Positions 34,902-43,829 of a stretch of 64,000 nt of DNA are shown here, piece after piece. The DNA is from Kitasatospora sp. CB01950. Its GTDB lineage: Bacteria; Actinomycetota; Actinomycetes; Streptomycetales; Streptomycetaceae. The notes beneath the pieces are model-generated. The model was not told the origin of the DNA and did no database searches. It saw only the letters and a list, made by a program, of their open reading frames with translations. Numbering within the stretch: position 1 is the first letter of the stretch; every line of letters starts with the position of its first letter. The position numbers and the translations under genes are program-made. Location of the stretch: NCBI RefSeq assembly GCF_001905465.1, contig NZ_LISX01000016.1, positions 81,891-145,890 of the forward strand. The letters run 5' to 3'.

Positions 34902-36200
34902 TCAGCGGTCGGAGCGCGGCGTCTCCGTCGATTCCCCGCCGGAGACCATCTGCCGCAGTCGCCGCACGGCCTCCCGTCGCCGGCTGCGGCGCTCCTCGCC
35001 GCGGTCGATCCGCGGGTCGTCCTCGACCTCGTAGCGGCGCACGTAGGTGCCGACGAAGCCCTGCAGGGTGGCGGCGGCCGGGATGGCGATCAGCGCGCCG
35101 ACCGCGCCGAGCAGCGCGGCGCCGGCGATCACCGCGCCGAAGGCGACGGCGGGGTGCACGTCGACGGTCTTGGCGGTGATCCGCGGGTGCAGCAGGTAGT
35201 TCTCGATCTGCTGGTAGACGGTCACGAAGACGAGCACCCACAGGGCGTCCACCGGCCGGCCGGTGAGCGCGACCAGGACGGGCAGCGCGCCCGCCAGGTA
35301 GGTGCCGATGGTGGGCACGAACTGCGACATGACGCCGACCCAGACTGCGAGCGCGGCGGCGTACGGCAGTCCGATGATCTCGAAGAAGGCCCAGTGCCCG
35401 AGGCTGGAGACCAGCGCGAGCACCGCGCGGGAGTACAGGTAGCCGCCGGTCTTGGCGAGGGCGATCTCCCAGGCGCGCAGCACCTCGGCCTGCTTGGTGG
35501 GCGGCAGCATCGAGCAGACGGTGCGCCGCACTCGGGGGCCCTCGGCGGTGAAGTAGAAGGTGAACAGGCCGACGGTGAAGGCCTGGAAGAGTCCGCCGAC
35601 GACGGTGCCGGTGACGCCCCAGACGTTGTCGGCGGCCTGCTGGGCGTACTTCTCGATGGTGCCGGAGTCCTTGAGCACCTGGTGCTGGAGCTGGTCGAGG
35701 GACAGCTCGGTGTGGAAGGTGTGGTTGATCCAGTCGATCAGGTCGTGCAGCATCTGCGGCAGCTTCCCGGCGACCTGGGTGACCTGGTCGACGAGCAGTG
35801 TGCCGAGCGCGGTGACGAAGCCGGCGACGGCCAGGCCGACGCCGATGAACACCAGGAAGGTGCCGAGGCCGCGGCGCACGCCGCGGGCGGCCATCCGGTC
35901 CACGGCGGGTTCCATGGCGAGCGACAGGAAGAACGCCACCAGCAGCATCACGAGCAGGTTGATCAGCTGGTGGAAGGCCCAGTCGGCGAGCTGGAAGAGG
36001 CCGACGCAGACCAGCGCGAGCAGCATCGCCCGGGGCAGCCAGCGCGGCATCGAGCGGCTGCTCCAGTCGCCGCGGCGCGGCTGCGGGTCGGCGGTGTCGC
36101 CGCCGTTGCGCCGGCCCGGTGGGGTGCTCGCGGGGAGGTCTTCTTCGGACATCAGGTCGGGGGTCTCTGCACTGCTGGACACCGAGCAAGTCTCACCCAC
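34902..36200 (-). CDS. AI-2E family permease
   Basis: 432 residues with about seven to eight transmembrane helices (first at 58-105, then 115-140, 205-230 and a cluster at 260-380). The family blocks PTIGTYLAGALPVLVAL and VYQQIENYLLHPRI are clear. Members export or exchange small molecules or ions (TqsA, Na+/H+ types); the substrate here is unknown. Start uncertain: the ATG at 36200 or an ATG 16 codons later. Cytoplasmic, Arg/Asp-rich C-terminus. Confidence 0.88.
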   Translation of the reverse strand: MGETCSVSSSAETPDLMSEEDLPASTPPGRRNGGDTADPQPRRGDWSSRSMPRWLPRAMLLALVCVGLFQLADWAFHQLINLLVMLLVAFFLSLAMEPAVDRMAARGVRRGLGTFLVFIGVGLAVAGFVTALGTLLVDQVTQVAGKLPQMLHDLIDWINHTFHTELSLDQLQHQVLKDSGTIEKYAQQAADNVWGVTGTVVGGLFQAFTVGLFTFYFTAEGPRVRRTVCSMLPPTKQAEVLRAWEIALAKTGGYLYSRAVLALVSSLGHWAFFEIIGLPYAAALAVWVGVMSQFVPTIGTYLAGALPVLVALTGRPVDALWVLVFVTVYQQIENYLLHPRITAKTVDVHPAVAFGAVIAGAALLGAVGALIAIPAAATLQGFVGTYVRRYEVEDDPRIDRGEERRSRRREAVRRLRQMVSGGESTETPRSDR

Positions 36201-36216
36201 CGGCGGGCTAATCGGG

Positions 36217-36411
36217 TCATCGCAGCCGGGATGACACTCCCTGGGTGACGCAGACCACGCGCCACACGTCCTTGGCCTCCCAGCCGTCGTCCAGGGCCTG
36301 GCGCACGGTGCGGCCGCCGAGTTCGGCCATCACATGGTCCTGTGCGAAGGACTCCGCGTACGTCTCGCCGAAGTGCAGGTACATCCGTCGCCAGAACTCG
36401 GTCAGCCTCAT
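36217..36411 (-). CDS. DUF3046 protein
   Basis: 64 residues, MRLTEFWRRMYLHFGETYAE..., the small helical actinobacterial DUF3046 family usually encoded near recA. It contains a tryptophan-rich end (DDGWEAKDVWRVVC). Function unknown. The start is set by the conserved MRLTEFW; the upstream frame runs through a tandem repeat. Confidence 0.88.
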   Translation of the reverse strand: MRLTEFWRRMYLHFGETYAESFAQDHVMAELGGRTVRQALDDGWEAKDVWRVVCVTQGVSSRLR

Positions 36412-36426
36412 GCGCCAAGTATCGGG

Positions 36427-36510
36427 CACCGGTCGGTCGGTGCGGCGGCCGTCGCACACCGGCCGGCCTGCGCCGCAGCCGTCGCGCACCGGCCGGTCAG
36501 TGCGGCAGCG
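36427..36510. repeat. 30-bp tandem repeat, about 2.8 copies
   Basis: CACCGG-headed units start at 36427, 36457 and 36487, each followed by TCGGTCGGTGCGGC-like sequence and GCCGTCGC. The period is exactly 30 bases with a few mismatches. It fills the gap between the protease stop and DUF3046 and overlaps the last codons of the protease gene. Confidence 0.7.
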
Positions 36511-38035
36511 CGAGGATGCCGGCGCCGTAGTAGTCGTGGTCCTGGCAGCCGACGGGCAAGGTCTGCACGCAGTTGCCGTCGGCGGCGCGGGCGAGCGCGG
36601 CGGTGATCTTGTCGGGGCCCCAGTCGGGGTGCTGGGCGGCGGTGACGGCGACGGCGCCGGTGACGTGGGCGGCGGACATCGAGGTGCCGGCCAGGGCGGC
36701 GTACTTGCCGTCGGGCCAGTCGGAGACGACGGCGCCGTCGGTGCCGCTGTCGGGGTCGCCGCCGGGTGCGGCGAGGGAGATCCGGCCGCGGCCGTAGTTG
36801 CTGTAGGAGGCGGGCAGGCCGTTGCGGTCGACGGCGCCGACGGTGACCACGCCGGGCAGTTCGCCGGGCAGCCGGATGCATTCGGTGCCGAGTTCGCGGT
36901 CCTGCGGGGGGCCGGTGGTGCGGTCGTTGGGGCTGCGGTGGTCGGGGCGGGCGGCGGTGAGGTCCTGGCCGTCGTTGCCGGCCGAGGCGACCACGACGGC
37001 GCCCTTGCGCTGGGCGTAGGCGACGGCCCGGCCGACGGCGGCGATCAGCGCGGCCTGGTCGGCGTCCTCGGGGCAGTTGTACTTCCACGGGTCGGCGAAG
37101 TAGCTGTCGTTGATGGCGCGGGCGCCGTGGTCGGCGGCCCAGAGCATGCCGCAGACGATGTTCTCGGCGTAGTACTGGCCGAGCGAGCCGAGCAGCCGGA
37201 CGGCGGCGATCCGCACGCCGGGGGCGACGCCGGTGACGCCGTGCCCGTCGCGGGCGGCGCCGACGATGCCGGCGACGTGGGTGCCGTGGCCGCTCTCGTT
37301 GATGGCCGCGTCGGGCCGCCAGGAGCCGCTGCGCGAGTCGGGGCGGCCGTCGGCGCAGGACGCGGAGGCGGCGGGGTCGACGGCGGCGCGCAGGTCGGGG
37401 TGGGTGTCGTCGACGCCGGAGTCGAGCACCGCGACGGTGACCTGGGCCAGCTGCTGGGCGGTGGGGACGGCGCCGGTGCGGTCGGCGGAGCGGTCGGCCG
37501 GGCGGTCGAGCGGCGGGTGCAGCAGCGCGGCGTGTCCGGCGGGGCGCTCGACGGCGCCGATCATGACGAGGTTCCAGTCGCTGTGCTCGCCGGGGTCGGG
37601 AACGGTGGCGGTGCTGTCGTCCTGGCGTTCGACGGCGTCGGCGGTCGGCCGCCCGGGGTCGAACGCGGTGCCGGCCAGCGGCCTCGGCGGCGAGGGCACC
37701 GGGACGGTGCGGGTGGCGCCGACGGCGGCGGTCCCGGGCCGGCCGCGGAGCTTCTCGGCGAACCGGCCGCCGGCGTAGGCGAGCACGGCCCCGATCTGCG
37801 GGTACTCCTGGACGACCTGCCCGCCGGCCGACCGGACCTGGTCGGCGGCGTGCGCGGCGCCCTCGGCGTCGATGCGATCGTCCAGCACCAGGTAGCTGAG
37901 GTAGCTGCCGTCGGTGCCGGTGACGTAGGGGACGGCGCCGCCGATCAGCAGCCCGGAGAGCAGGGTCGCGCCGAGCATGCGGACGCTGCGGCGACGCCGG
38001 GGGGTGTTGTCGGGAGCCTGGTTCACCTGCTCCAT
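36497..38035 (-). CDS. Subtilisin-like (S8) serine protease, membrane-anchored
   Basis: 512 residues with an N-terminal transmembrane helix (about 20-41) and an I9-like propeptide region (LSYLVLDDRIDA). The triad is Asp in VAVLDSGVDD, His in GHGTHVAGI and Ser in AGTSMSAAH. The residue after the serine block is Ala where Pro is usual (GTSMSxPH). The oxyanion Asn is in ASAGNDG. Insertions rich in Asp, Arg and Pro interrupt the core. ATG start. Extracellular or periplasm-like location; substrate unknown. Confidence 0.87.
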   Translation of the reverse strand: MEQVNQAPDNTPRRRRSVRMLGATLLSGLLIGGAVPYVTGTDGSYLSYLVLDDRIDAEGAAHAADQVRSAGGQVVQEYPQIGAVLAYAGGRFAEKLRGRPGTAAVGATRTVPVPSPPRPLAGTAFDPGRPTADAVERQDDSTATVPDPGEHSDWNLVMIGAVERPAGHAALLHPPLDRPADRSADRTGAVPTAQQLAQVTVAVLDSGVDDTHPDLRAAVDPAASASCADGRPDSRSGSWRPDAAINESGHGTHVAGIVGAARDGHGVTGVAPGVRIAAVRLLGSLGQYYAENIVCGMLWAADHGARAINDSYFADPWKYNCPEDADQAALIAAVGRAVAYAQRKGAVVVASAGNDGQDLTAARPDHRSPNDRTTGPPQDRELGTECIRLPGELPGVVTVGAVDRNGLPASYSNYGRGRISLAAPGGDPDSGTDGAVVSDWPDGKYAALAGTSMSAAHVTGAVAVTAAQHPDWGPDKITAALARAADGNCVQTLPVGCQDHDYYGAGILALPH

Positions 38036-38184
38036 CGCGCGTTCTCCGCTCGTCGGCCGGGCCGGGTTCCGGTGGGGCTGGTCCGGTTCATCACCATATG
38101 GGCGATTTGTACGACTTGCCGGGCGGGTTGCGGCAGACGGTGACCGCCCCGTGACCTGTCAGCCCGTCGGGGCACCATGGGTGC

Positions 38185-41100
38185 ATGGCCACCTCCGCCC
38201 CCGACGCGCCCGGCACCCCGAACCCGCTGGACGGCTTCGCCCCCGCCACCCGGTCCTGGTTCACCGGCGCGTTCGCCGCCCCCACCGAGGCGCAGGCGCG
38301 GGCCTGGGCGGCGATCCGGCTGGAGACGGACGTGCTGGTGGTCGCCCCGACCGGCTCCGGCAAGACCCTGGCAGCGTTCCTGTCCGCGCTGGACCGGCTG
38401 AGCTCCACCCCGCCCCCGGCCGACCCCAAGCGCCGCTGCCGGGTGCTCTACATCTCCCCGCTGAAGGCCCTCGCGGTCGACGTCGAGCGCAATCTGCGCG
38501 CCCCGCTGGCGGGCCTGCGGCAGGCCGGCGTCCGGCTCGGCCTGCCCGAGCCCGAGGTGCAGGTCGGCATCCGCTCCGGCGACACCCCCGCCGCCGACCG
38601 GCGCAAGTTCGCCACCCACCCGCCGGACATCCTGATCACCACCCCCGAGTCGCTGTTCCTGCTGCTCACCTCCGCCTCCCGGGAGGCGCTGCGCGGCATC
38701 GACACGGTGATCCTGGACGAGGTGCACGCGGTGGCCGGCACCAAGCGCGGCGCGCACCTGGCGCTCAGCCTGGAACGGCTGGACGAACTGCTGGACCGTC
38801 CGGCCCGCCGGATCGGCCTGTCCGCGACCGTCCGCCCGGTCGAGGAGGTCGCCCGTTACCTCAGCCCGCAGCGCGGCGCGGCGATCGTCCAGCCCGGCAG
38901 CGACAAGCGCTTCGACCTGTCCGTGGTGGTGCCCGTCCCCGACCTCGACGACCTGCCCGCCACGCCCGCCGAAGAGTCCGACCCGCAGCGGCAGTCCTCG
39001 ATCTGGCCGCACGTCGAGGAGCGGATCGTCGACCTGGTGCAGGCGCACCGCTCGACCATCGTGTTCGCCAACTCCCGCCGACTCGCCGAGCGGCTGTGCA
39101 ACCGCCTGAACGAGATCGCCTACGAGCGGGCCACCGGCGCCCCGCTGCCCGAGTCGCACGCCCCCGCCGAGCTGATGGGCGGCTCCGGCGCGGCCGCCGG
39201 CGCCCCGCCGCTGCTCGCCCGCGCCCACCACGGCTCCGTCTCCAAGGAGCAACGCGCCCTGGTGGAGGAGGAGTTGAAGGCCGGCCGGCTGCCCGCCGTG
39301 GTCGCCACCTCCAGCCTGGAGCTGGGCATCGACATGGGCGCGGTCGACCTGGTGGTGCAGGTCGAGTCACCGCCGTCGGTCGCCTCCGGCCTGCAGCGCG
39401 TCGGCCGGGCCGGCCACCAGGTCGGCGCGGTCTCCACCGGCATGGTCTTTCCCAAGTACCGGGGCGACCTGGTGCAGTCCGCCGTGGTCACCGAACGGAT
39501 GCGCTCCGGCGGCATCGAGGCCCTGCGCATCCCCCGCAACCCGCTGGACGTGCTCGCCCAGCAAATCGTCGCGACGACCGCCCTGGACACCTGGGACGTG
39601 GACGAGCTGCTCGCGCTCTGCCGCCGCGCCGCGCCGTTCGCCACCCTCCCGCAGTCCGCGTTCGACGGCGTCCTCGACATGCTGGCCGGCCGCTACCCGT
39701 CCGACGCCTTCGCCGAACTCCGCCCCCGCCTGGTCTGGGACCGCGTCGCCGGCACCGTCACCGGCCGCCCCGGCGCCCAGCGCCTCGCCGTCACCTCCGG
39801 CGGCACCATCCCCGACCGCGGCCTGTTCGGCGTCTTCATCGCCGGCGCCACCGGGTCCGATTCGAAGACGGGGAAGAAGGGCGGCGGCCGGGTCGGAGAG
39901 CTCGACGAGGAGATGGTCTACGAGTCCCGCGTCGGCGACGTGTTCACCCTCGGCACCACCTCCTGGCGGATCGAGGACATCACCCACGACAAGGTGCTGG
40001 TCACCCCCGCCCCCGGCATCCCCGGCCGGCTCCCGTTCTGGAAGGGCGACTCGCTCGGCCGCCCCCTCGAACTCGGCCGCGCCGTCGGTGCGTTCGTCCG
40101 CGAGGTCGGCGCGATGGAACCCGCCGCCGCCACCGCCCGCCTGCGCGAGGCCGGCCTGGACGACTGGGCGTCCGCGAACGTGCTGTCCTACCTCGCCGAA
40201 CAGCGCGAGGCCTGCGGCCACCTGCCCGACGACCGCACCATCGTCGTCGAGCGCTTCCGCGACGAGCTCGGCGACTGGCGGATCGTCGTCCACTCCCCCT
40301 TCGGCGCCCAGGTGCACGCCCCGTGGGCCCTCGCCATCGGCGCCCGCCTGCGCGAGAAGCACGGCCTGGACCCGCAGGTGATGCACGCCGACGACGGCAT
40401 CGTGCTGCGCCTGCCGGACGCCGACCTGCTCGCCGACTTCCCCTCGGCCACCACCTCGCATGGCAGTGCGGCACCGCCCGCCGACGAGGCCCCGGTCGGC
40501 GCCGACGCCGCCGTCTTCGACTCCGCCGACATCGAACAGCTCGTCACCGACCAGGTCGGCGGCTCCGCCCTGTTCGCCGCCCGCTTCCGCGAGTGCGCCG
40601 GCCGCGCCCTGCTGCTGCCCCGCCGCAGCCCCGGCAAGCGCACCCCGCTCTGGCAGCAGCGCCAGCGCGCCTCCCAACTCCTCGAAGTGGCGGCCGAGTA
40701 CGGCTCCTTCCCGATCGTGCTGGAAGCCGTCCGCGAATGCCTCCAGGACGTCTTCGACGTCCCCGGCCTGGTCGAGCTGATGCGCGACCTCGAATCCCGC
40801 GCCGTCCGCCTGGTCGAGGTCACCACCCCCGAACCGTCCCCGTTCGCCCGCTCCCTGCTGTTCGGCTACGTCGCCCAGTTCCTGTACGAGGGCGACTCCC
40901 CGATCGCCGAACGCCGCGCCGCCGCCCTGGCCCTCGACTCCCGGCTGCTGTCCGAACTCCTCGGCCAGGCCGAACTGCGCGAACTCCTCGACCCCAAGGT
41001 GCTCGCCGACCTGGAGGCCGAACTCCAGCGCCGCACCCCCGAACGCCGCATCAGGGACGCCGAGGGCGTCGCCGACGCCCTGCGCCTGCTCGGCCCGCTC

Positions 41101-42834
41101 AGCGAGACCGAACTCGGCGAACGCGGCGCCGAACCGCTCTGGGCCCTGGAACTCGAATCCGCCCGCCGCGTCATCCAGGTCCGGATCGGCGGCGAACTCC
41201 GCTGGTCCGCCATCGAGGACGCCGGCCGGCTCCGCGACGCCCTCGGCACCCCGCTGCCCGTCGGCGTCCCCGAGGCCTTCACCGAACCCGTCAAGGACCC
41301 CCTCGGCGACCTGCTCGCCCGCCACGCCCGCACCCACGGCCCGTTCACCGCCCACGACGCCGCCGAACGCTTCGGTCTCGGCACCGCCGTCGTCACCGGC
41401 ACCCTGCACCGCCTCACGGCCGCCGGCCGCCTGGTCCAGGGCGAGTTCCGGCCCGAAGCCACCGGCACCGCCCCCGAGTGGTGCGACGCCGACGTCCTGC
41501 GCCGCCTGCGCCGCCGCTCCCTCGCCGCCCTCCGCCACGAGGTCGAGGCCGTCCCCCCGAAAGCCCTCGCCGCCTTCCTCCCGCAGTGGCAGCACCTCGC
41601 CGGCCACCGGCTGCGCGGTGCCGACGGCCTCTACCGCGTCGTCGAGCAGCTCCAGGGCACCGCCCTGCCCGCCTCCGCCCTCGAAAAGCTCGTCCTCCCC
41701 GCCCGCCTCACCGACTACTCCCCCGGCCTGCTGGACGAACTGATGGCCGCCGGCGAAATCGGCTGGTCCGGCGCGGGCGCCCTGCCCGGCAAGGACGGCT
41801 GGATCAGCCTCCACCTCCCGGAGAACGCCCACCTGCTGCGCCCCGAACCGCTCCCGCTCACCCCCGGCCCGGTCCACACCGCGCTGCTGGAGGCCCTCAC
41901 CGGCGGCTACGGCGCGTTCTTCCGCCAGCTCGCCGAACGCGTCCCCGACACCCCGGACGCCGAGATCGTCGACGCCCTGTGGGATCTGGTCTGGGCCGGC
42001 TACGTCACCAACGACACCCTCGCCCCGCTGCGCAACCTGCTCGGCTCCGGCCGCACCGCCGGCGCGACCGCCCACCGGGCGCCGCGCTCCACCCCGCGCG
42101 GCCGCTACGGCGGCGCGGCCCGCGGCCTGGCCCGCCCGAGTTCCCGTTCCGGCCCGCCGACGGCCGCCGGCCGCTGGTCACTGCTGCCCTCCTTCGGCGG
42201 CGACCCCACCGTCCGGGCCGCCGCCCAGGCGCAGGCCCTGCTCGACCGGCACGGCATCCTGACCCGAGGCACCGTCGCAGCCGAACGCGTCCCCGGTGGC
42301 TTCGCGGGCGTCTACCGGGTGCTGGCCGCCTTCGAGGAACGCGGCAAGGCCCGCCGCGGCTACTTCGTGGAGGGCCTCGGCGGCGCGCAGTTCGCCATGG
42401 AGGGCGCGGCGGACCGCCTGCGCTCGGTCAACTCCCGCCTGGAGCGGACGAACGGCGACTGGTCCGCGACCTCCCCCGCGGACGCCCCGCAGGCCGTCGT
42501 CCTGGCCGCCGCCGACCCCGCCAACGCGTACGGCGCGGCACTGTCCTGGCCCGAACCCCCCGAGGACACCACCGGCGCCCACCGCCCCGCCCGCAAGGCC
42601 GGCTCCCTGGTCGCCCTGGTCGACGGCGAACTTGTCCTCTACCTCGAACGCGGCGGCAAGTCCCTGCTCACCTGGTCCACCGAGGGCCCCGCCCTGACCG
42701 CCGCCCTCGCCGCCCTGACCAAGCCCCTCACCATCGAACGCATCAACGGCCACCCCGCCCTCACCAGCCCCCTGGGCCCCCACCTGGAAACGGCCGGATT
42801 CCACCCCACCCCCAAGGGCTACCGCATCAGATGA
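38185..42834 (+). CDS. lhr: Large DEAD/DEAH helicase Lhr
   Basis: 1549 residues, a 3' to 5' superfamily 2 DNA-repair helicase. Walker A APTGSGKTLAAF near residue 55, DEVH box VILDEVHAV near 180, motif III GLSATVRP, motif VI LQRVGRAGHQ. The winged-helix and long C-terminal Lhr domains follow, ending with conserved LEGLGGAQFAMEGA-type blocks. ATG start, weak ribosome binding site. In many actinobacteria a Nei-type DNA glycosylase gene follows lhr; here the next sequence is repeat copy C one base after the stop. Confidence 0.94.
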   Translation: MATSAPDAPGTPNPLDGFAPATRSWFTGAFAAPTEAQARAWAAIRLETDVLVVAPTGSGKTLAAFLSALDRLSSTPPPADPKRRCRVLYISPLKALAVDVERNLRAPLAGLRQAGVRLGLPEPEVQVGIRSGDTPAADRRKFATHPPDILITTPESLFLLLTSASREALRGIDTVILDEVHAVAGTKRGAHLALSLERLDELLDRPARRIGLSATVRPVEEVARYLSPQRGAAIVQPGSDKRFDLSVVVPVPDLDDLPATPAEESDPQRQSSIWPHVEERIVDLVQAHRSTIVFANSRRLAERLCNRLNEIAYERATGAPLPESHAPAELMGGSGAAAGAPPLLARAHHGSVSKEQRALVEEELKAGRLPAVVATSSLELGIDMGAVDLVVQVESPPSVASGLQRVGRAGHQVGAVSTGMVFPKYRGDLVQSAVVTERMRSGGIEALRIPRNPLDVLAQQIVATTALDTWDVDELLALCRRAAPFATLPQSAFDGVLDMLAGRYPSDAFAELRPRLVWDRVAGTVTGRPGAQRLAVTSGGTIPDRGLFGVFIAGATGSDSKTGKKGGGRVGELDEEMVYESRVGDVFTLGTTSWRIEDITHDKVLVTPAPGIPGRLPFWKGDSLGRPLELGRAVGAFVREVGAMEPAAATARLREAGLDDWASANVLSYLAEQREACGHLPDDRTIVVERFRDELGDWRIVVHSPFGAQVHAPWALAIGARLREKHGLDPQVMHADDGIVLRLPDADLLADFPSATTSHGSAAPPADEAPVGADAAVFDSADIEQLVTDQVGGSALFAARFRECAGRALLLPRRSPGKRTPLWQQRQRASQLLEVAAEYGSFPIVLEAVRECLQDVFDVPGLVELMRDLESRAVRLVEVTTPEPSPFARSLLFGYVAQFLYEGDSPIAERRAAALALDSRLLSELLGQAELRELLDPKVLADLEAELQRRTPERRIRDAEGVADALRLLGPLSETELGERGAEPLWALELESARRVIQVRIGGELRWSAIEDAGRLRDALGTPLPVGVPEAFTEPVKDPLGDLLARHARTHGPFTAHDAAERFGLGTAVVTGTLHRLTAAGRLVQGEFRPEATGTAPEWCDADVLRRLRRRSLAALRHEVEAVPPKALAAFLPQWQHLAGHRLRGADGLYRVVEQLQGTALPASALEKLVLPARLTDYSPGLLDELMAAGEIGWSGAGALPGKDGWISLHLPENAHLLRPEPLPLTPGPVHTALLEALTGGYGAFFRQLAERVPDTPDAEIVDALWDLVWAGYVTNDTLAPLRNLLGSGRTAGATAHRAPRSTPRGRYGGAARGLARPSSRSGPPTAAGRWSLLPSFGGDPTVRAAAQAQALLDRHGILTRGTVAAERVPGGFAGVYRVLAAFEERGKARRGYFVEGLGGAQFAMEGAADRLRSVNSRLERTNGDWSATSPADAPQAVVLAAADPANAYGAALSWPEPPEDTTGAHRPARKAGSLVALVDGELVLYLERGGKSLLTWSTEGPALTAALAALTKPLTIERINGHPALTSPLGPHLETAGFHPTPKGYRIR

Positions 42835-42917
42835 GGGCGCGAACACGTGCGAGTCATTGCCCTGCGTCGCGATCCTGCGGCTGGGCGCGTTCCCCTTCGC
42901 GCAGTTCCCCGCGTCCC
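42835..42917 (-). repeat. Intergenic repeat, copy C (83 bp)
   Basis: Third copy, reverse orientation, beginning directly after the lhr stop codon (42832-42834). On the minus strand it reads GGGACGCGGGGAACTGCGCG... to GCACGTGTTCGCGCCC. It is more diverged than A and B but keeps the short frame GRGELRE..PQ..AGQ-stop, which ends the small membrane protein gene at 42854-43090. Confidence 0.82.
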
Positions 42918-43090
42918 TGACGGTGCTCTCCCCGCGTGCGTGCGTGCACCGGAATGAGCCCGATCCCCCACCAGCCCGCCGCGAGTACGCCAAGGGCGGC
43001 ACCGCCGGAAATCGCGGTGCCGCCCGTAAGCAGCAGTATCAGACCCAGGCCCACCAGTGCCGTCGCACCCAGCAGTAGCGCCTTTCGCAT
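42854..43090 (-). CDS. Small membrane protein with a repeat-derived tail
   Basis: 78 residues: two hydrophobic helices (about 5-22 and 28-47, the second ending GWWGIGLIPVH) followed by a charged tail. The ATG follows AAGGAGG. The last 20 or so residues come from repeat copy C, so the original protein was probably about 55 residues. It lies 55 bases downstream of clgR on the same strand and may be co-transcribed. Function unknown. Confidence 0.65.
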   Translation of the reverse strand: MRKALLLGATALVGLGLILLLTGGTAISGGAALGVLAAGWWGIGLIPVHARTRGEHRQGRGELREGERAQPQDRDAGQ

Positions 43091-43145
43091 CGCGGCCCTC
43101 CTTCACTCGCCGCCCCCGGGAACGGAGGGCGGAATCGAGGTCCGG

Positions 43146-43514
43146 TCAGGCCGCCACCACGTCCATCGCCGCCTTGGGCGAGATGGAACCGGACCGGTCG
43201 ACGCCGGGGGCCGGCAGCGGAACCGGTTCGAGCACCGGCCTCAGCAGATCACCCTCGGAGAGGGTGGCCATCGCCGCAAGTTCGGCGAGCGACAGTTCGT
43301 CGCTGACCTCGCGCATGACCTCCGACATCCGGACGTCGAGCGCGTCGCAGATGGCGGAGAGCAACTCGGAGGACGCCTCCTTCTGACCCCGCTCGACCTC
43401 GGAGAGGTATCCGAGCGAAACCCTGGCGGCTGCCGACACCTCGCGGAGTGTGCGGCCCTGGCGCTGGCGCTGCCGACGCAGCACATCGCCCAGCAGGCGA
43501 CGGAGCAGAATCAT
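43146..43514 (-). CDS. clgR: Transcriptional activator ClgR
   Basis: 122-residue XRE-family regulator of clp protease and lon genes. The helix-turn-helix is at residues 20-60 (RTLREVSAAARVSLGYLSEVERGQKE), matching ClgR/PopR proteins. The C-terminus ends VVAA; a terminal Ala-Ala is the known ClpP-degradation signal of Streptomyces ClgR. ATG follows GGAGGGAGG. Position after pgsA-cinA is the same as in corynebacteria and mycobacteria. Confidence 0.92.
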   Translation of the reverse strand: MILLRRLLGDVLRRQRQRQGRTLREVSAAARVSLGYLSEVERGQKEASSELLSAICDALDVRMSEVMREVSDELSLAELAAMATLSEGDLLRPVLEPVPLPAPGVDRSGSISPKAAMDVVAA

Positions 43515-43829
43515 CGGTGCCTCCCTCCTCGGACTGCGGATCGAGATGTCACGACCCCACCGTACCGCCTTGTCCGTGTCCCGTGCGGGGACCGGGGTCG
43601 TGTTCACTCTGGGCTGCAAGGCGTCCCCTCCCCTGTTCTTCCCCTTCCGGGCCGTCGAACCACCCGTGACGGGCAGATGTCCGGCTCCGGACGTCCGGTC
43701 GACTCCTGGTCGACGCGGGGGCGGTCCGGCCGGGTTCGGCCCGACCGGAGCATCCGGTCTAACACGTTCCTCCATCGGGTGCGGCGGGTTCGTGGGATTC
43801 CACCCGACCCGCCCGTTCGTCGGTCATGA
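43515..43829. other. Intergenic region upstream of clgR (315 bp)
   Basis: No gene is seen. It holds the clgR promoter region and an inverted repeat GTCGAC-TCCTG-GTCGAC at 43698-43714. No clear match to the ClgR operator (GTTCGC-N5-GCGAAC) was found. The cinA stop is at its right edge, so the pgsA-cinA mRNA may also end here. Confidence 0.4.

Noticed and set aside
37977..42920. A 1647-codon plus-strand frame rich in Arg and Pro
   Set aside because: It is an out-of-frame shadow of lhr; composition is that of a frame-shifted high-G+C gene.
43515..43829. A longer ClgR starting near 43775
   Set aside because: The conserved protein begins MILLRRLLGDVLRRQR with an ideal ribosome binding site; the extension is Pro/Arg-rich and not family-like.
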